Part shown: positions 11,799-22,838 of the stretch, one piece after another
Layout of the letters: every line of letters starts with the position of its first letter
How positions within the stretch are numbered: the stretch's first letter is position 1
From: Methylobacter sp.
GTDB taxonomy: Bacteria; Pseudomonadota; Gammaproteobacteria; Methylococcales; Methylomonadaceae
Assembly: GCA_030699385.1 (NCBI GenBank)
Contig: JAUYMY010000081.1
Span: 1 to 64,000, forward strand
DNA: 64,000 nt
Direction: 5' to 3'
Notes under the pieces: model-generated
Seen by the model: only the letters and a program-made list of their open reading frames with translations
Databases searched by the model: none
Told to the model about the DNA's origin: nothing
Made by a program: the position numbers and the translations under genes

Positions 11799-13139
11799 AT
11801 GAAATTGCCTGTTCAACGCCTGTTTAATCGGGCTATCTGGATTAAAGTTCATTTTTATCTGGCCTTAATCGCCGGCTTCTTTTTTGCCTTGATTGGCTTG
11901 ACCGGCAGCGTCAGCGTTTACCGGGAAGAATTGGACACGCTGTTAAACCCAAAGCTGGTCATTGAGCAGCCGCAGGACAAGCGGCAGTCGCTCGATAACA
12001 TGCTGGCGGCAGTGCGGGCGGCACATCCTAATCGCTATGGCGCTTGGACGCTGGAAATGCCGCGCTCTGCAAAGGGAGTGGTGACTTTTTGGTACGATAA
12101 ACCCAGAGAAACCTTTTTTGAGTTGTACGCGCCGCTGATGGTGTCGGTCAATCCGTATACCGCCGAGGTTGTTGCCAGCCGCTTTTGGGGGCAAACGCTG
12201 ACCACATGGTTGCTTGATCTGCACACCCAGCTTCAGCTTGATCGCCTCGGCTGGAATGCGGTGGGTTTGTTGGGCGTGTTATTGATATTTTCTATCGGCA
12301 GCGGCGTTTATTTGTGGTGGCCGGGCGCTTCAGGCATTTGGGGCGCATTAAAAATTCGACATAAAGCCGGCATGATACAACTGGCTTTTGATCTGCATCG
12401 CGTAACCGGCTTGCTCAGCGCAAGTGTTTTATTACTGCTGGCATTGAGCGGATGTTTGCTGAGTTATCCGGCGCTACTGCAAACGCTGGCAGGCTCATCG
12501 GGTATGGAGCACGGTGAAACGGGGCGCGATATTTTGAGCACAGCACAGCCTAACAATCACCCGGTCAGTCTGGAATCAGCGGAGTTTTTAGCGCGAGGCC
12601 CGTTTTCGCGCGCCGAACTCCGGCGAGTCACTACGCCCGCCGGCGACAGCGGCATTTATCGTATTAATTTGCGTCAAAGCAGTGAAATCAACCAGCGCCA
12701 TCCTTACACCACCGTTTGGGTGGATCGCTGGAGCGGCCATATTAAAGAAGTGCGCGACCCGTCGAGATTCAGTGGTGGCGAAGTGTTTGCCAGCTGGATT
12801 TGGCCGCTGCATACCGGCGAAGCGGTTGGCGCCAGCGGCCGGTTTATCTGGTTTATTGCCGGCTTAATGCCTTTGGTATTGTATGTGAGCGGTTTGTTAC
12901 ATTGGCTGCATCGGCGCGGCAAAGTCAATGATCGTGAGGTCAATTTAGCGGCGTTGCGCCCTTTATTTGACCGTCTGAAAAAATGGCTTCAGCGCACTGG
13001 CTTGATGCTGTTTAGGCTGGGCACTTTGTTGCTAAAGCAGGCGAAACAGCAGGCGCCGCAGGTACTGAAGCGGCTGATGGCGCTGTGGCAGTGGTTACAT
13101 TCGACACTCATAAACCGGCAAAAACGCATAGGTCGGTAG
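11799..13139 (+). CDS. PepSY-associated TM helix protein (iron-regulated membrane protein)
   Basis: KVHFYLALIAGFFFALIGLTGSVSVYREELD; DLHRVTGLLSASVLLLLALSG; WIWPLHTGEAVGASGRFIWFIAGL. Confidence 0.88.
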   Translation: MKLPVQRLFNRAIWIKVHFYLALIAGFFFALIGLTGSVSVYREELDTLLNPKLVIEQPQDKRQSLDNMLAAVRAAHPNRYGAWTLEMPRSAKGVVTFWYDKPRETFFELYAPLMVSVNPYTAEVVASRFWGQTLTTWLLDLHTQLQLDRLGWNAVGLLGVLLIFSIGSGVYLWWPGASGIWGALKIRHKAGMIQLAFDLHRVTGLLSASVLLLLALSGCLLSYPALLQTLAGSSGMEHGETGRDILSTAQPNNHPVSLESAEFLARGPFSRAELRRVTTPAGDSGIYRINLRQSSEINQRHPYTTVWVDRWSGHIKEVRDPSRFSGGEVFASWIWPLHTGEAVGASGRFIWFIAGLMPLVLYVSGLLHWLHRRGKVNDREVNLAALRPLFDRLKKWLQRTGLMLFRLGTLLLKQAKQQAPQVLKRLMALWQWLHSTLINRQKRIGR

Positions 13140-13361
13140 CGTGATTGGCGCGTCATTCAATAATTGATCGGCGTGAAATAAATCAATTTTTGCATTAAAA
13201 CTGGCGACATTAGCCTATTAATTTCGTGGTTTCCGGCAGTTTTTACTGATTTAAAATTGCCTGATCAATATATTTTTAGTCAATTTTCCGGTTTTTATGA
13301 CAAGTAATTTAACTACCTTTCGGTTCAAGATCACTATCCTTTAATTATTTTGCTTTTGTTT

Positions 13362-15293
13362 ATGTCAAATACTTTGCCCTTATTTTTCAATGCATCACGC
13401 GCCACTGATTTTTCAAAGTTGTTCGCGTTTTGTGTATTTGCTGCCTTGCTCAATGGTTGCGCTACGCCGGTGGGTATCCGGCCGGTAGACATTCAGACCA
13501 GTTATCAATTGAATACGCAAAGCGCCTTATCGACCGGTCAGCCGTCAGAAGCCACAAAAATGGTGTTACGACGCAATGACTTAATGGACGCCTTTGAAGC
13601 CGAACCGGACAAGGTGCTGGCGCGACTCCATACCGAACTCAAGCCGACCGATGATGAAGACAAGCTGTTTGCTCTGGCAGAGTTGTCGTTGTTGCATGGA
13701 CAGAAAACCCATGACCGCGCCTACTTTCTGGCGGCAGCAGTTTATGCCTGGTCATTGTTGTTTCCTGGCGATGCTCATGGTGTGCAGCTTGAGGCCTCCG
13801 ACCCTCGATACCGTCTGGCTTACGATCTTTACAATCAAGGCCTAGCGCAAGGTTTAGCTGATTCGGGAGATAGCGGTGAGGTTGAAGTTCAACTAAAACC
13901 GGGTTCTTATCGGTTACCGTTCGGAACACTGGAGTTAAGTTTTGATGCAAGCGATTTGTCTTGGGGCGGCTACCAATTAGAGCACTTTATTTCGACGGCG
14001 TTCCTGGATGTGCGCGGCTTCAGAAACCGCTATCGCAGGCCGGGACTGGGTTCCACGCTGGCGGCCAGTATTTCCAGTGGGCCGATTTCCAATAAAGTAA
14101 TCGGCTGGGATCGCTTAGGGCCACGCACTAAAGTGCCGGTTACCGCAATCGCACACCTGCAACATGCGCGTTCCAGTTTGGCGGGAGGCCAAATCAAAGG
14201 CCATCTCGAATTATATGCTAATGAAAAAGCCACCACTATTAAGGTTGATAACCAAGTGCTGCCGCTTGAGTTCGATCCTACCGCAGCTTACGCTTATCGG
14301 CTGAATGATAATCCCATGTATTCCATGGAGATTATTAATTTTATCAAAGGTGGTCTGTTCAGTGGCGCCATCCCAAAAGATCGCGCTCACGATGGTCTAT
14401 TTACGCTGTTTCCGTATCAAAAAGGCAAAATTCCGCTGGTGCTGGTGCATGGAACCGCATCCAGTCCTTTGCGTTGGGGCGAAATGATTAATGAGCTGGA
14501 AGGCGATTCAAGAATTCGTGATAACTATCAGGTTTGGTTGTTTACCTATGACTCTGCCAATCCTATCGCTTATTCAGCCGGCGTACTCAGGGGGGCCTTG
14601 GAAAATGCGCTGAAAGAGTTCGATCCCGATCAGCAAGACCCGGCCTTACAACAGATGGTGGTGATAGGTCATAGCCAAGGCGGCTTGCTGACTAAATTGA
14701 CGGCGATTGATACCGGCAACCGCTTGTGGGATCTGATCAGTGACAAACCGTTTGATCAAATTAAAGTAACACCCGACGCGCAGGCGCTGTTAAAACGTAC
14801 TTTGTTTTTTAAGCCGTTACCATTTGTGAAGCGGGTGGTGTTCATTGCAACGCCGCAACATGGCGCAATGGCGGCAGCGTCTGAGTGGGTAACCGGACTG
14901 GTTGCCAGGTTAGTGACTTTGCCGCAAACGATGTTGCAAGGATTTGCGCAAGCTGCGGTGTCTTCCGGCGATGAAAAATTATTGGCCAAACTGAGTAGAC
15001 CGCCGACAGCAGCCGACAACATGAATCCCAACAATCCCGGGTTGATGACGCTGGCATCAATCCCGGTGCCTGCGAATACGCCGGCTCACTCAATCATCGC
15101 GGTCGATGGTAACGTCCCCAAAAAAGAAGGTGACGATGGCGTGGTCGCTTATAAAAGCGCCCATATTGACGAGGCAGTTTCAGAAAAAGTGGTTAATTGG
15201 CATCACTCTTGCCAAGCGCAGCCCGAAGTAATTGAAGAAGTGCGGCGGATTTTGCTGGAGCATTTGGAAGTGTCAGAAAAGGGCGGATTGTAA
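13362..15293 (+). CDS. Alpha/beta-hydrolase lipoprotein
   Basis: Lipobox AALLNGC; IPLVLVHGTASSPLRW and GHSQGG nucleophile elbow. Confidence 0.82.
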   Translation: MSNTLPLFFNASRATDFSKLFAFCVFAALLNGCATPVGIRPVDIQTSYQLNTQSALSTGQPSEATKMVLRRNDLMDAFEAEPDKVLARLHTELKPTDDEDKLFALAELSLLHGQKTHDRAYFLAAAVYAWSLLFPGDAHGVQLEASDPRYRLAYDLYNQGLAQGLADSGDSGEVEVQLKPGSYRLPFGTLELSFDASDLSWGGYQLEHFISTAFLDVRGFRNRYRRPGLGSTLAASISSGPISNKVIGWDRLGPRTKVPVTAIAHLQHARSSLAGGQIKGHLELYANEKATTIKVDNQVLPLEFDPTAAYAYRLNDNPMYSMEIINFIKGGLFSGAIPKDRAHDGLFTLFPYQKGKIPLVLVHGTASSPLRWGEMINELEGDSRIRDNYQVWLFTYDSANPIAYSAGVLRGALENALKEFDPDQQDPALQQMVVIGHSQGGLLTKLTAIDTGNRLWDLISDKPFDQIKVTPDAQALLKRTLFFKPLPFVKRVVFIATPQHGAMAAASEWVTGLVARLVTLPQTMLQGFAQAAVSSGDEKLLAKLSRPPTAADNMNPNNPGLMTLASIPVPANTPAHSIIAVDGNVPKKEGDDGVVAYKSAHIDEAVSEKVVNWHHSCQAQPEVIEEVRRILLEHLEVSEKGGL

Positions 15294-15319
15294 GCGCTTT
15301 TTTGGAAACTCTATTTTAT

Positions 15320-15359
15320 CGACAGTCGCGTTGGCGAAAAAATCGCCGCTAGGCTGTCG
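15320..15359. terminator. Hairpin between convergent genes, candidate bidirectional terminator
   Basis: CGACAG tcgcgtt GGCGA aaaaa TCGCC gctagg CTGTCG. Confidence 0.5.
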
Positions 15360-15367
15360 AAAACAAG

Positions 15368-15580
15368 CTAAGCAGCAAGCTTGGTGATGGCGCTTTTAAC
15401 CAAATCGCTTAAGTCAGTGCCGTCTTCTTGGCAATAAGCAATAATCGCGCTACGCATTCTAGGGTCCCATGATCTTAAAATATGGTTTTTTATGCCTTCC
15501 GCAGCGATTTCTTTATCAGGTTCGGAGTTAAAGAAATTGCCTATATCGTTGGCCATTTTTATCAGTCGTTCTATTTTCAT
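15368..15580 (-). CDS. fdsD: Formate dehydrogenase delta subunit (FdsD-like)
   Basis: MKIERLIKMANDIGNFFNSEPDKEIAAEGIKNHILRSWDPRMRSAI; position next to fdhD/fdsA. Confidence 0.88.
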   Translation of the reverse strand: MKIERLIKMANDIGNFFNSEPDKEIAAEGIKNHILRSWDPRMRSAIIAYCQEDGTDLSDLVKSAITKLAA

Positions 15581-15594
15581 TATTAATCACACGT

Positions 15595-16437
15595 TTAGTT
15601 GCTATGGGTTAAGCGTTGCGGATGGGTGTAAACCACATGTTGGTCGTCGCGGGCAAAGCCGATTAAGGTGAGGCCGGTTTCATCAGCCAAGCGTATCGCT
15701 AAGCCGGTTGGAGCTGAAATGGCGACCAGCAGCGTGATGCCCACCCAGGCGGTTTTTTGCACCATTTCGTAACTGGCGCGGCTGGTCACGATGACAAAGC
15801 CGGCCGATAAATCTTTACCGGAGCGCAATAAAAAACCGATCAATTTATCTAATGCGTTATGACGGCCGACATCTTCGCGGATATCTAAAACGCCTTGTCC
15901 GGGGACTGCCCACGCCGCTGCATGAACCGCGCCGGTTAATTGATTTAGTTTTTGCTGCTGTTTGATGTCGATTAAAGCGGCATGTAATTGCTCAGCGGAC
16001 AAGCTTAAGTCGCCGACAACTGAGTTCGGCTGGCGAATGGCTTGTTTTAAGGTGCTTGCGCCGCATAAACCGCATCCGGTACGACCGGTTAAGTTGCGGC
16101 CTTTATCGCTCATACATTGAAAGCGCTGTTCGGGGATTTTGATTTGGACTTCAATGCCGTTAGCGCGGTTATAGACCCGCGCTGACAAAAATTCTTGCGG
16201 GCTTTTAATAATGCCTTCGGTGATGCTGAAACCCAGTGCGAATTCTTCAAGATTGGTCGGGGTTGCCAGCATGACCACATGAGGCACCCCGTTGTAAATC
16301 AGAGAAATCGGCACTTCTTCGACAATGGTGTCTTGGCGCTGTTCATGCTGACCGCCACGCCAGCGATCAACGCTGCGCTGTTGATAGCTGGGCCAGCCTA
16401 AGTCCAATAATAAGGGCTCTGCTTGAGCGGCTTGCAC
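15595..16437 (-). CDS. fdhD: Formate dehydrogenase accessory sulfurtransferase
   Basis: EVPISLIYNGVPHVVMLATPTNLEEFALGFSITEGI; GRTGCGLCGA; REDVGRHNALDKLIG. Confidence 0.95.
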   Translation of the reverse strand: MQAAQAEPLLLDLGWPSYQQRSVDRWRGGQHEQRQDTIVEEVPISLIYNGVPHVVMLATPTNLEEFALGFSITEGIIKSPQEFLSARVYNRANGIEVQIKIPEQRFQCMSDKGRNLTGRTGCGLCGASTLKQAIRQPNSVVGDLSLSAEQLHAALIDIKQQQKLNQLTGAVHAAAWAVPGQGVLDIREDVGRHNALDKLIGFLLRSGKDLSAGFVIVTSRASYEMVQKTAWVGITLLVAISAPTGLAIRLADETGLTLIGFARDDQHVVYTHPQRLTHSN

Positions 16438-16470
16438 TGGCTCTAGCTCCTGAATCCAGAGAACGCACCA

Positions 16471-19320
16471 TTAATCATGGCTTAAGCCTTGCTCCAAAAG
16501 GTCGAGTTGATTTTCTGAAAACGCATTGTATTCCTGCTGCCATTCCGAAGGTTGGCTGACTTTGGTGATTTGCACGGCCGTCACTTTGTATTCAGGGCAG
16601 TTAGTTGCCCAATCGGAATTGTCGGTAGTAATCACATTAGCGCCGGATTCAGGGAAATGGAAGGTGGTGTAGACCACGCCCGGTTGTACGCGGTCGCTGA
16701 CCAATGCGCGCAATACGGTTTCGCCGGCACGGCTTTTAATGCCGACCCAGTCACCGGTATTCACGCCGCGATCTTCAGCATCGTGCGGATGGATTTCCAA
16801 GCGGTCTTCACTGTAAAAAGCCACATTATCAGTACGCCGAGTTTGTGCGCCGACATTGTATTGCGACAGAATGCGCCCGGTGGTCAAAATCAACGGGAAC
16901 ATAGGTGTGATTTTTTCGATAGTCGGCACATATTCGGTCAGCATGAACAGCCCCTTGCCGTTGTCGCGCAGGAAATGGTCGGTGTGCATAATCGGTGTGC
17001 CTTCAGGTGCTTCGTCATTACAGGGCCATTGTATGCTGCCGAGACGATCAATTTTTTCATAACTGACACCGGAAAAACTAGGTGTAAGCTGTGCTATCTC
17101 GTCCATAATTTCTGATGGATGGCTGTAATTCATCGGGAAACCCAACGCATTGGCCAGCATCTGGGTCACTTCCCAGTCCTGATAACCTGCTAATGGCGAC
17201 ATGACTTTGCGCACTGGTGAAATTCGGCGTTCGGCATTGGTAAAGGTGCCGTTTTTTTCCAGAAAAGACGAGCCGGGCAGGAAAACGTGGGCAAACTTAG
17301 CGGTTTCGTTGAGGAATATGTCCTGCACGATCACGCATTCCATGGCACGTAATGCCGCATGAACGTGTTTGATGTCCGGGTCGGATTGGGCAATGTCTTC
17401 ACCTTCACAGTACAGCCCCATAAAGCTGCCGTCCAAGGCCGCCTCGAACATGTTAGGAATACGCAGGCCCGGTTCCGAGCTGAGTTTGGCCTGCCATGCG
17501 TTTTCAAATAGTTCGTGAGTTGCAGGGTCAGAGACATGGCGATAGCCGGGGAACTCATGCGGGAACGAACCCATGTCGCACGAACCCTGCACGTTATTTT
17601 GTCCACGTAGCGGATTGACACCGGCACCGTCGTGACCCAGATTGCCGGTCGCCATAGCTAGGTTGGCAATGCCGATGACAGTGGTGGAGCCTTGGCTGTG
17701 TTCGGTTACGCCCAAACCGTAATAAATCGCGGCGTTGCCTGCGGAGGCATAAAGCCTTGCGGCGGCCCTCAGTTCGGCAGCGGGAACGCCCGTTATCGCT
17801 TCACTGGCTTCCGGCGAATTATGTTCCTGCGCCACAAAAGTTTTCCATTTGGCAAAAGAAACAACATCGCAACGTTCATTGACAAAAGCCTCGTCAATGA
17901 GGTTTTCGGTAACAACAACATGACCGAGCGCATTGATGACAGCAACATTGGTACTAGGACGCAGTTTTAAGTGATGGCTGGCTTTGACATGCGGCGACTT
18001 GATCAGGTCGATTTCGCGCGGGTCAATAACGATAAGCTTTGCACCCTGACGCAGGCGTTTTTTCATTTGCGAGCCGAATACCGGATGGCCGTCGGTAGGG
18101 TTGGCGCCCATGACTAAAATCACGTCGGCTTTTAATACGGAGTCAAAATCTTGTGTGCCTGATGATTCGCCGAAGGTTTGTTTCAATCCGTAACCGGTCG
18201 GTGAATGGCAAACCCGGGCACAGGTATCGACATTATTATTGCCAAAACCCGCGCGTATCAGTTTTTGCATGATGTAGACTTCTTCGTTGGTGCAACGAGA
18301 AGACGTGATGCCGCCGATGGAGTCTTTGCCGTATTTGGCCTGGATACGTTTTAATTCCGACGCGGCATGATTAATGGCTTCTTCCCAGCTGACTTCCTGC
18401 CAGGCATCTTTAATACTGGCGCGTATCATTGGTTTGGTGATGCGGTCTTTGTGCGTGGCATAACCAAACGCAAAACGGCCTTTGACGCAGGAATGGCCGT
18501 GATTGGCCTTGCCGTCTTTGGCGGGCACCATGCGGATGACTTGTTCGCCTTTCATTTCCGCCCTGAACGAGCAGCCGACGCCGCAATAAGCGCAGGTGGT
18601 CACGATTGCATGTTCCGGCTGGCCGTTGTCGATGACCGATTTTTCCATCAGGGTTGCGGTCGGACAGGCTTGTACGCAAGCGCCGCAGGACACGCATTCC
18701 GAATCCATGAAAGCTTGATTCTGGCTTGGCGATACTTTGGAGTCGAAGCCGCGGCCGTCGATGGTTAACGCAAACGTGCCTTGGGTTTCTTCACAAGCCC
18801 TGACGCAGCGCGAACACACGATGCATTTGCTGGGATCGAAGCTGAAGTAAGGGTTACTTTCGTCCTTTATGGCGTTTAGATGCGTTTCAATTGGGTTGTA
18901 ACGGACTTCGCGCAAACCTACCGCGCCGGCCATGTCTTGCAATTCGCAATCGCCATTGGCCGAGCAGGTCAAACAATCCAGCGGGTGATCGGAAATATAC
19001 AGTTCCATGATGCCGCGACGCACATCGGCCAGTTTTTTATTCTGGGTGACGATTTTTAAACCTTCCGCGACCGGCGTGGTGCAGGAGGCCGGCATACCAC
19101 GACCGCCTTCGATTTGCACTACGCAAAGCCGGCAGGAACCGAACGGTTCGATGCTGTCGGTTGCGCATAATTTGGGGATTTCAATGCCGATGCTTGCCGC
19201 CGCGCGCATGACCGAGGTTCCTACCGGAGCCGTTACCTGAAAACCATCAATTTCCAGCGTAACTAAATTTTCGCTGGTGCTGGCTGGTGTACCAAAATCT
19301 TTTTCTTTATTGATGCTCAT
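16471..19320 (-). CDS. fdsA: NAD-dependent formate dehydrogenase alpha subunit (molybdopterin, Cys type)
   Basis: 2Fe-2S N-terminus, ferredoxin clusters (CIVCSRCVRAC, CVSCGACVQACP), TCAYCGVGC, DTCARVCHSPTGYGL. Confidence 0.95.
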   Translation of the reverse strand: MSINKEKDFGTPASTSENLVTLEIDGFQVTAPVGTSVMRAAASIGIEIPKLCATDSIEPFGSCRLCVVQIEGGRGMPASCTTPVAEGLKIVTQNKKLADVRRGIMELYISDHPLDCLTCSANGDCELQDMAGAVGLREVRYNPIETHLNAIKDESNPYFSFDPSKCIVCSRCVRACEETQGTFALTIDGRGFDSKVSPSQNQAFMDSECVSCGACVQACPTATLMEKSVIDNGQPEHAIVTTCAYCGVGCSFRAEMKGEQVIRMVPAKDGKANHGHSCVKGRFAFGYATHKDRITKPMIRASIKDAWQEVSWEEAINHAASELKRIQAKYGKDSIGGITSSRCTNEEVYIMQKLIRAGFGNNNVDTCARVCHSPTGYGLKQTFGESSGTQDFDSVLKADVILVMGANPTDGHPVFGSQMKKRLRQGAKLIVIDPREIDLIKSPHVKASHHLKLRPSTNVAVINALGHVVVTENLIDEAFVNERCDVVSFAKWKTFVAQEHNSPEASEAITGVPAAELRAAARLYASAGNAAIYYGLGVTEHSQGSTTVIGIANLAMATGNLGHDGAGVNPLRGQNNVQGSCDMGSFPHEFPGYRHVSDPATHELFENAWQAKLSSEPGLRIPNMFEAALDGSFMGLYCEGEDIAQSDPDIKHVHAALRAMECVIVQDIFLNETAKFAHVFLPGSSFLEKNGTFTNAERRISPVRKVMSPLAGYQDWEVTQMLANALGFPMNYSHPSEIMDEIAQLTPSFSGVSYEKIDRLGSIQWPCNDEAPEGTPIMHTDHFLRDNGKGLFMLTEYVPTIEKITPMFPLILTTGRILSQYNVGAQTRRTDNVAFYSEDRLEIHPHDAEDRGVNTGDWVGIKSRAGETVLRALVSDRVQPGVVYTTFHFPESGANVITTDNSDWATNCPEYKVTAVQITKVSQPSEWQQEYNAFSENQLDLLEQGLSHD

Positions 19321-19387
19321 GATGGTTTCCTCGTGTCACAGGCTTATATCTGGTTGTTGTTGTCGCTTAAGAAGCGGAACACAAAAT

Positions 19388-19612
19388 TTATGCTGCCATT
19401 GCTGGTCTTGGTTTCGATGCTGGTTCTGGCGGCTCTTGTCCCATTGCTGTCCATGCTTGCAGCCACGCACTTATCGCGTCGTTTATTTCTTGTATCGCCT
19501 CAATCGGAGTATCTCCAAAGGCGTTGCAACCCGGCAAATCAGGAGCGATAGAGATGTAACCATCGTCTTCATCACTCCAAAAAACTTCAATTAAGTATTT
19601 ATTGCTTGCCAT
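19388..19612 (-). CDS. hicB: HicB-like antitoxin
   Basis: YLIEVFWSDEDDGYISIAPDLPGCNAFGDTPIEAIQEINDAISAWL. Confidence 0.85.
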   Translation of the reverse strand: MASNKYLIEVFWSDEDDGYISIAPDLPGCNAFGDTPIEAIQEINDAISAWLQAWTAMGQEPPEPASKPRPAMAA

Positions 19613-19842
19613 ATTTTTTTACCATGTCTCGTAACTGTCGAAGTTGAATAGGGCTTGATAGTGCCATTACGATTCTGGAAATTAAGTAGCTTGAGTTCAT
19701 CATCCCTTCCATAAACAGCGTGAGAACCTTGCCCGCCTTTTTGAGAAAAACCAATCAAATCGGCTACTTTGCAAGCATCTTCAAATCTTATCGAAACAGT
19801 GGCATTAAAAACTGACTGCAACAACTTGTCGTGTTTTGTCAT
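19591..19842 (-). CDS. hicA: HicA-like toxin
   Basis: FEDACKVADLIGFSQKGGQGSHAVYGRDDELKLLNFQNRNGTIKPYSTSTV; overlaps hicB by 22 nt in canonical hicA-hicB order. Confidence 0.8.
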   Translation of the reverse strand: MTKHDKLLQSVFNATVSIRFEDACKVADLIGFSQKGGQGSHAVYGRDDELKLLNFQNRNGTIKPYSTSTVTRHGKKIWQAINT

Positions 19843-19856
19843 TTAACAATGCCATA

Positions 19857-21395
19857 TTACGCATTTACCCCGAAATCTTCAGGAAAATGATTTAAAGCGC
19901 TCAGTACAGGGTAGGGCGTCATGCCGCCTAATGCACAGAGGGAGCCGTTGAGCAAGGTGTCGCAAAGATCACGTAACAAAGGGATATTTTTATCGAGGTT
20001 GCGACCATTGATAATGTCGTCCATGACTTCTACGCCACGGGTGGAGCCAATGCGGCAAGGCGTGCATTTGCCGCAGGATTCGATTTTGCAAAATTCCATG
20101 CTGTAGCGCGCCATTTCAGCCATATTGACTGTATCGTCGAAGACGACGATGCCACCATGTCCGACGACCGCCCAGATGGCGGCAAAGGCTTCATAATCCA
20201 AGGGGGTATCAAATTGCGCTTCGGGCAAATAAGCGCCGAGCGGGCCGCCGACTTGCACTGCCTTAATTGGCCTGCCGGAAGCCGAGCCGCCGCCAAAATC
20301 GTAAAGCAATTCGCGCAAGGTCAAGCCAAAGCCCAATTCGACCAAGCCGGGGCGCTTGATATTGCCGGCCAATTGCACCGGCAGGGTGCCGCGCGAGCGT
20401 CCCATGCCGAAATCGCGGTAATAATCGCCGCCTTTATCCAGAATGACCGGCACTGACGCCAGCGAAATAACGTTGTTGACGACGGTGGGCTGGCCGAACA
20501 AGCCGCTGATGGCAGGCAAGGGCGGTTTAAAGCGCACCAGTCCGCGTTTGCCTTCCAGGCTTTCCATTAATGATGTTTCTTCGCCGCAAACATAGGCGCC
20601 AGCGCCCAGTCTGACTTCCAGATTAAAAGTTTTATCACTGCCTTGTATATTGTCGCCCAGGTAACCTTCCTGGTAAGCGGTTGCAATCGCGGCATTGAGT
20701 ATTTCTAATGCGTGAGGATATTCGACGCGCAGGTAGATATAGCCTTGTGTCGCATCGACAGCCAAACCTGCAATGGTCATGCCTTCGATCAATACGAACG
20801 GGTCACCTTCCATGACCATGCGGTCGGAAAAAGTACCGGAATCGCCTTCATCGGCATTGCAGATAATGTATTTTTGCAGCGATGCGGTGTTGAGCACCGT
20901 TTTCCATTTAATGCCGGTTGGAAAGGCGGCGCCCCCGCGTCCGCGTAAACCGGAATCGGTTACCGCCTGGACGATTTGCTCCTGGGTCATGTCCAGTGCA
21001 TTTTTCAAGCCGCGATAGCCGTCATTTTCAATGTAGTCAGTTAAGCTGACAGGATCGGTTTTGCCAATGCGGGCAAAGGTCAGGCGTTGTTGTTTTTTGA
21101 AATAATCGAGTTCTTCAGTCAGGCCCAAACCTAAAGTATGCGTGCCGCCTTCCGTAAAACTTGCATCGAACAAGCCGGGCACGTCGCCGGGTTGAACAGG
21201 GCCGTAGGCGACGTGTCCTGTACCTGTTGTCACTTCAACCAGCGGTTCCAGCCAGTACATGCCTCTTGAACCGTTACGGATCAGATTAATATCAATACCG
21301 CGTTTTGCGGCTTCCTGAACGATAGCGTTAGCGACGCGATCTGCACCCAATGAAACAGCGCTGGAATCGCAAGGAACATGAATAGTGATGCTCAT
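19857..21395 (-). CDS. fdsB: Formate dehydrogenase beta subunit (NuoF-like, NADH/FMN binding)
   Basis: [75 protein letters not shown]. Confidence 0.95.
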   Translation of the reverse strand: MSITIHVPCDSSAVSLGADRVANAIVQEAAKRGIDINLIRNGSRGMYWLEPLVEVTTGTGHVAYGPVQPGDVPGLFDASFTEGGTHTLGLGLTEELDYFKKQQRLTFARIGKTDPVSLTDYIENDGYRGLKNALDMTQEQIVQAVTDSGLRGRGGAAFPTGIKWKTVLNTASLQKYIICNADEGDSGTFSDRMVMEGDPFVLIEGMTIAGLAVDATQGYIYLRVEYPHALEILNAAIATAYQEGYLGDNIQGSDKTFNLEVRLGAGAYVCGEETSLMESLEGKRGLVRFKPPLPAISGLFGQPTVVNNVISLASVPVILDKGGDYYRDFGMGRSRGTLPVQLAGNIKRPGLVELGFGLTLRELLYDFGGGSASGRPIKAVQVGGPLGAYLPEAQFDTPLDYEAFAAIWAVVGHGGIVVFDDTVNMAEMARYSMEFCKIESCGKCTPCRIGSTRGVEVMDDIINGRNLDKNIPLLRDLCDTLLNGSLCALGGMTPYPVLSALNHFPEDFGVNA

Positions 21396-21868
21396 GCTGA
21401 TGCCTCTGTATTAGTGATAATGGCGTCAAAACTGTCCGCTGTTACGCGACCGTAAATGTCCTTGCCGATTTGCATGGCCGGTGAACAGGCGCAATTGCCC
21501 AGGCAGTAAACCGGCTCAAGGGAGAATTTTCCGTTTGCGGTGGTTTCGTGAAAATTAATGCCGAGTTTGCTTTTAACATGTTCTTCTAGCTGTTTTCCGC
21601 CCATCGCTTGACAGGATTCCGCACGACAAAGGTGGATGGTTTGCTGGCCCGGAGGTGTATCCCTGAAATAATGGTAAAAGCTGATAACACCATGCACTTC
21701 GGCGCGGGAAAGGCTGAGCGCCGTTGCGATATCCGGCACGCTGTTAGCCGGAATATAGCCCAAGGCATCTTGTATGCCATGTAGAATAGGTAAAAGTGCG
21801 CCGGGCTTGTCTTTAAGATCGGCGATTATTTCTTGCACGGTTGCTTGCATAGTCCCTGATTCTGTCAT
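21392..21868 (-). CDS. fdsG: Formate dehydrogenase gamma subunit (NuoE-like 2Fe-2S)
   Basis: [16 protein letters not shown]...[17 protein letters not shown]...[11 protein letters not shown]...[12 protein letters not shown]. Confidence 0.94.
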   Translation of the reverse strand: MTESGTMQATVQEIIADLKDKPGALLPILHGIQDALGYIPANSVPDIATALSLSRAEVHGVISFYHYFRDTPPGQQTIHLCRAESCQAMGGKQLEEHVKSKLGINFHETTANGKFSLEPVYCLGNCACSPAMQIGKDIYGRVTADSFDAIITNTEASA

Positions 21869-22449
21869 GATCGTCTCAACTAAGGTGAATCCATTCAGAT
21901 TAAAACAACAGTTGCTCCTAACCGTTGCCTATTTGAGTGTGCCCACTAGGATAGCACAAGATATTTTGGCTGTAAAAATGACTAAAATGAATTAGAAAAT
22001 GTAAGCTTTTTAGTCGATGCCGGTTATGTTCCTATTTATTAATGAATATTTTCTAAATGCTACGCCTTAAAATAACTTATCTGCTTTCGCGTAATAGACT
22101 GTTTACGAATATATCATGACGTTTTCAGGCACATTTCGCCGGAAGTTAAGTTAGCAGGTTGCCATTAATAACAAGAATAGCAAGTGATGTGGCGATTTAT
22201 TGATTACGAAGATTTTTTTCGCTCTGATATGTAGTGGCACTTGTAGTTCCTGTAGCTTCTTCAGAATTTTCGTAAAATATTCAATTTGTTATTTTTGCTG
22301 TAATGCCTTATTTGTAAGGTCTGCAGTGTTTCTGTTTAAGCGTTAATCATGCGCACAAATATAAATTGAGTTGCCAGCTTTTAATGAAATACGTATGATA
22401 CGGGGTTCTCTAATAAGTATGTGGCCCGTTGTGGGCAATGTGAAGTGAT

Positions 22450-22650
22450 ATGAAACCAGAAATTCATCCAGAATATAAGCAAATTACCGTGACTTGCGGT
22501 TGTGGCAATAAATTTGAAACCGGTTCTGTATTGAGTAAGGATTTGCAAATTGAGGTTTGTTCTTCATGCCATCCTTTTTATACAGGAAAACAACGTGTTG
22601 TTGATACGGCCGGGCGTGTTGATAAGTTCCGTAAAAAATATGGTAAATAA
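22450..22650 (+). CDS. rpmE: 50S ribosomal protein L31 (zinc-binding form)
   Basis: [60 protein letters not shown]. Confidence 0.96.
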   Translation: MKPEIHPEYKQITVTCGCGNKFETGSVLSKDLQIEVCSSCHPFYTGKQRVVDTAGRVDKFRKKYGK

Positions 22651-22730
22651 TTTTTTGTGGTTTTTTTGCTTAGAAATATGTTGAAAATATAAAAAAGTTA
22701 TAGCCTGTTTCGTTGTGTAGACATCATAAA

Positions 22731-22765
22731 AAAGCCAGTGCAACTTTGTTGTACTGGCTTTTTTT
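22731..22765 (+). terminator. Rho-independent terminator after rpmE
   Basis: AAAGCCAGTgcaactttgttgtACTGGCTTTTTTT. Confidence 0.88.
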
Positions 22766-22838
22766 GCGCTCACGAATTGTCGTTGTGTTTACGGCGGGTC
22801 GGTGTGCAAGTTTTTGTGTTGGCGTTGCGGCAGGATAT

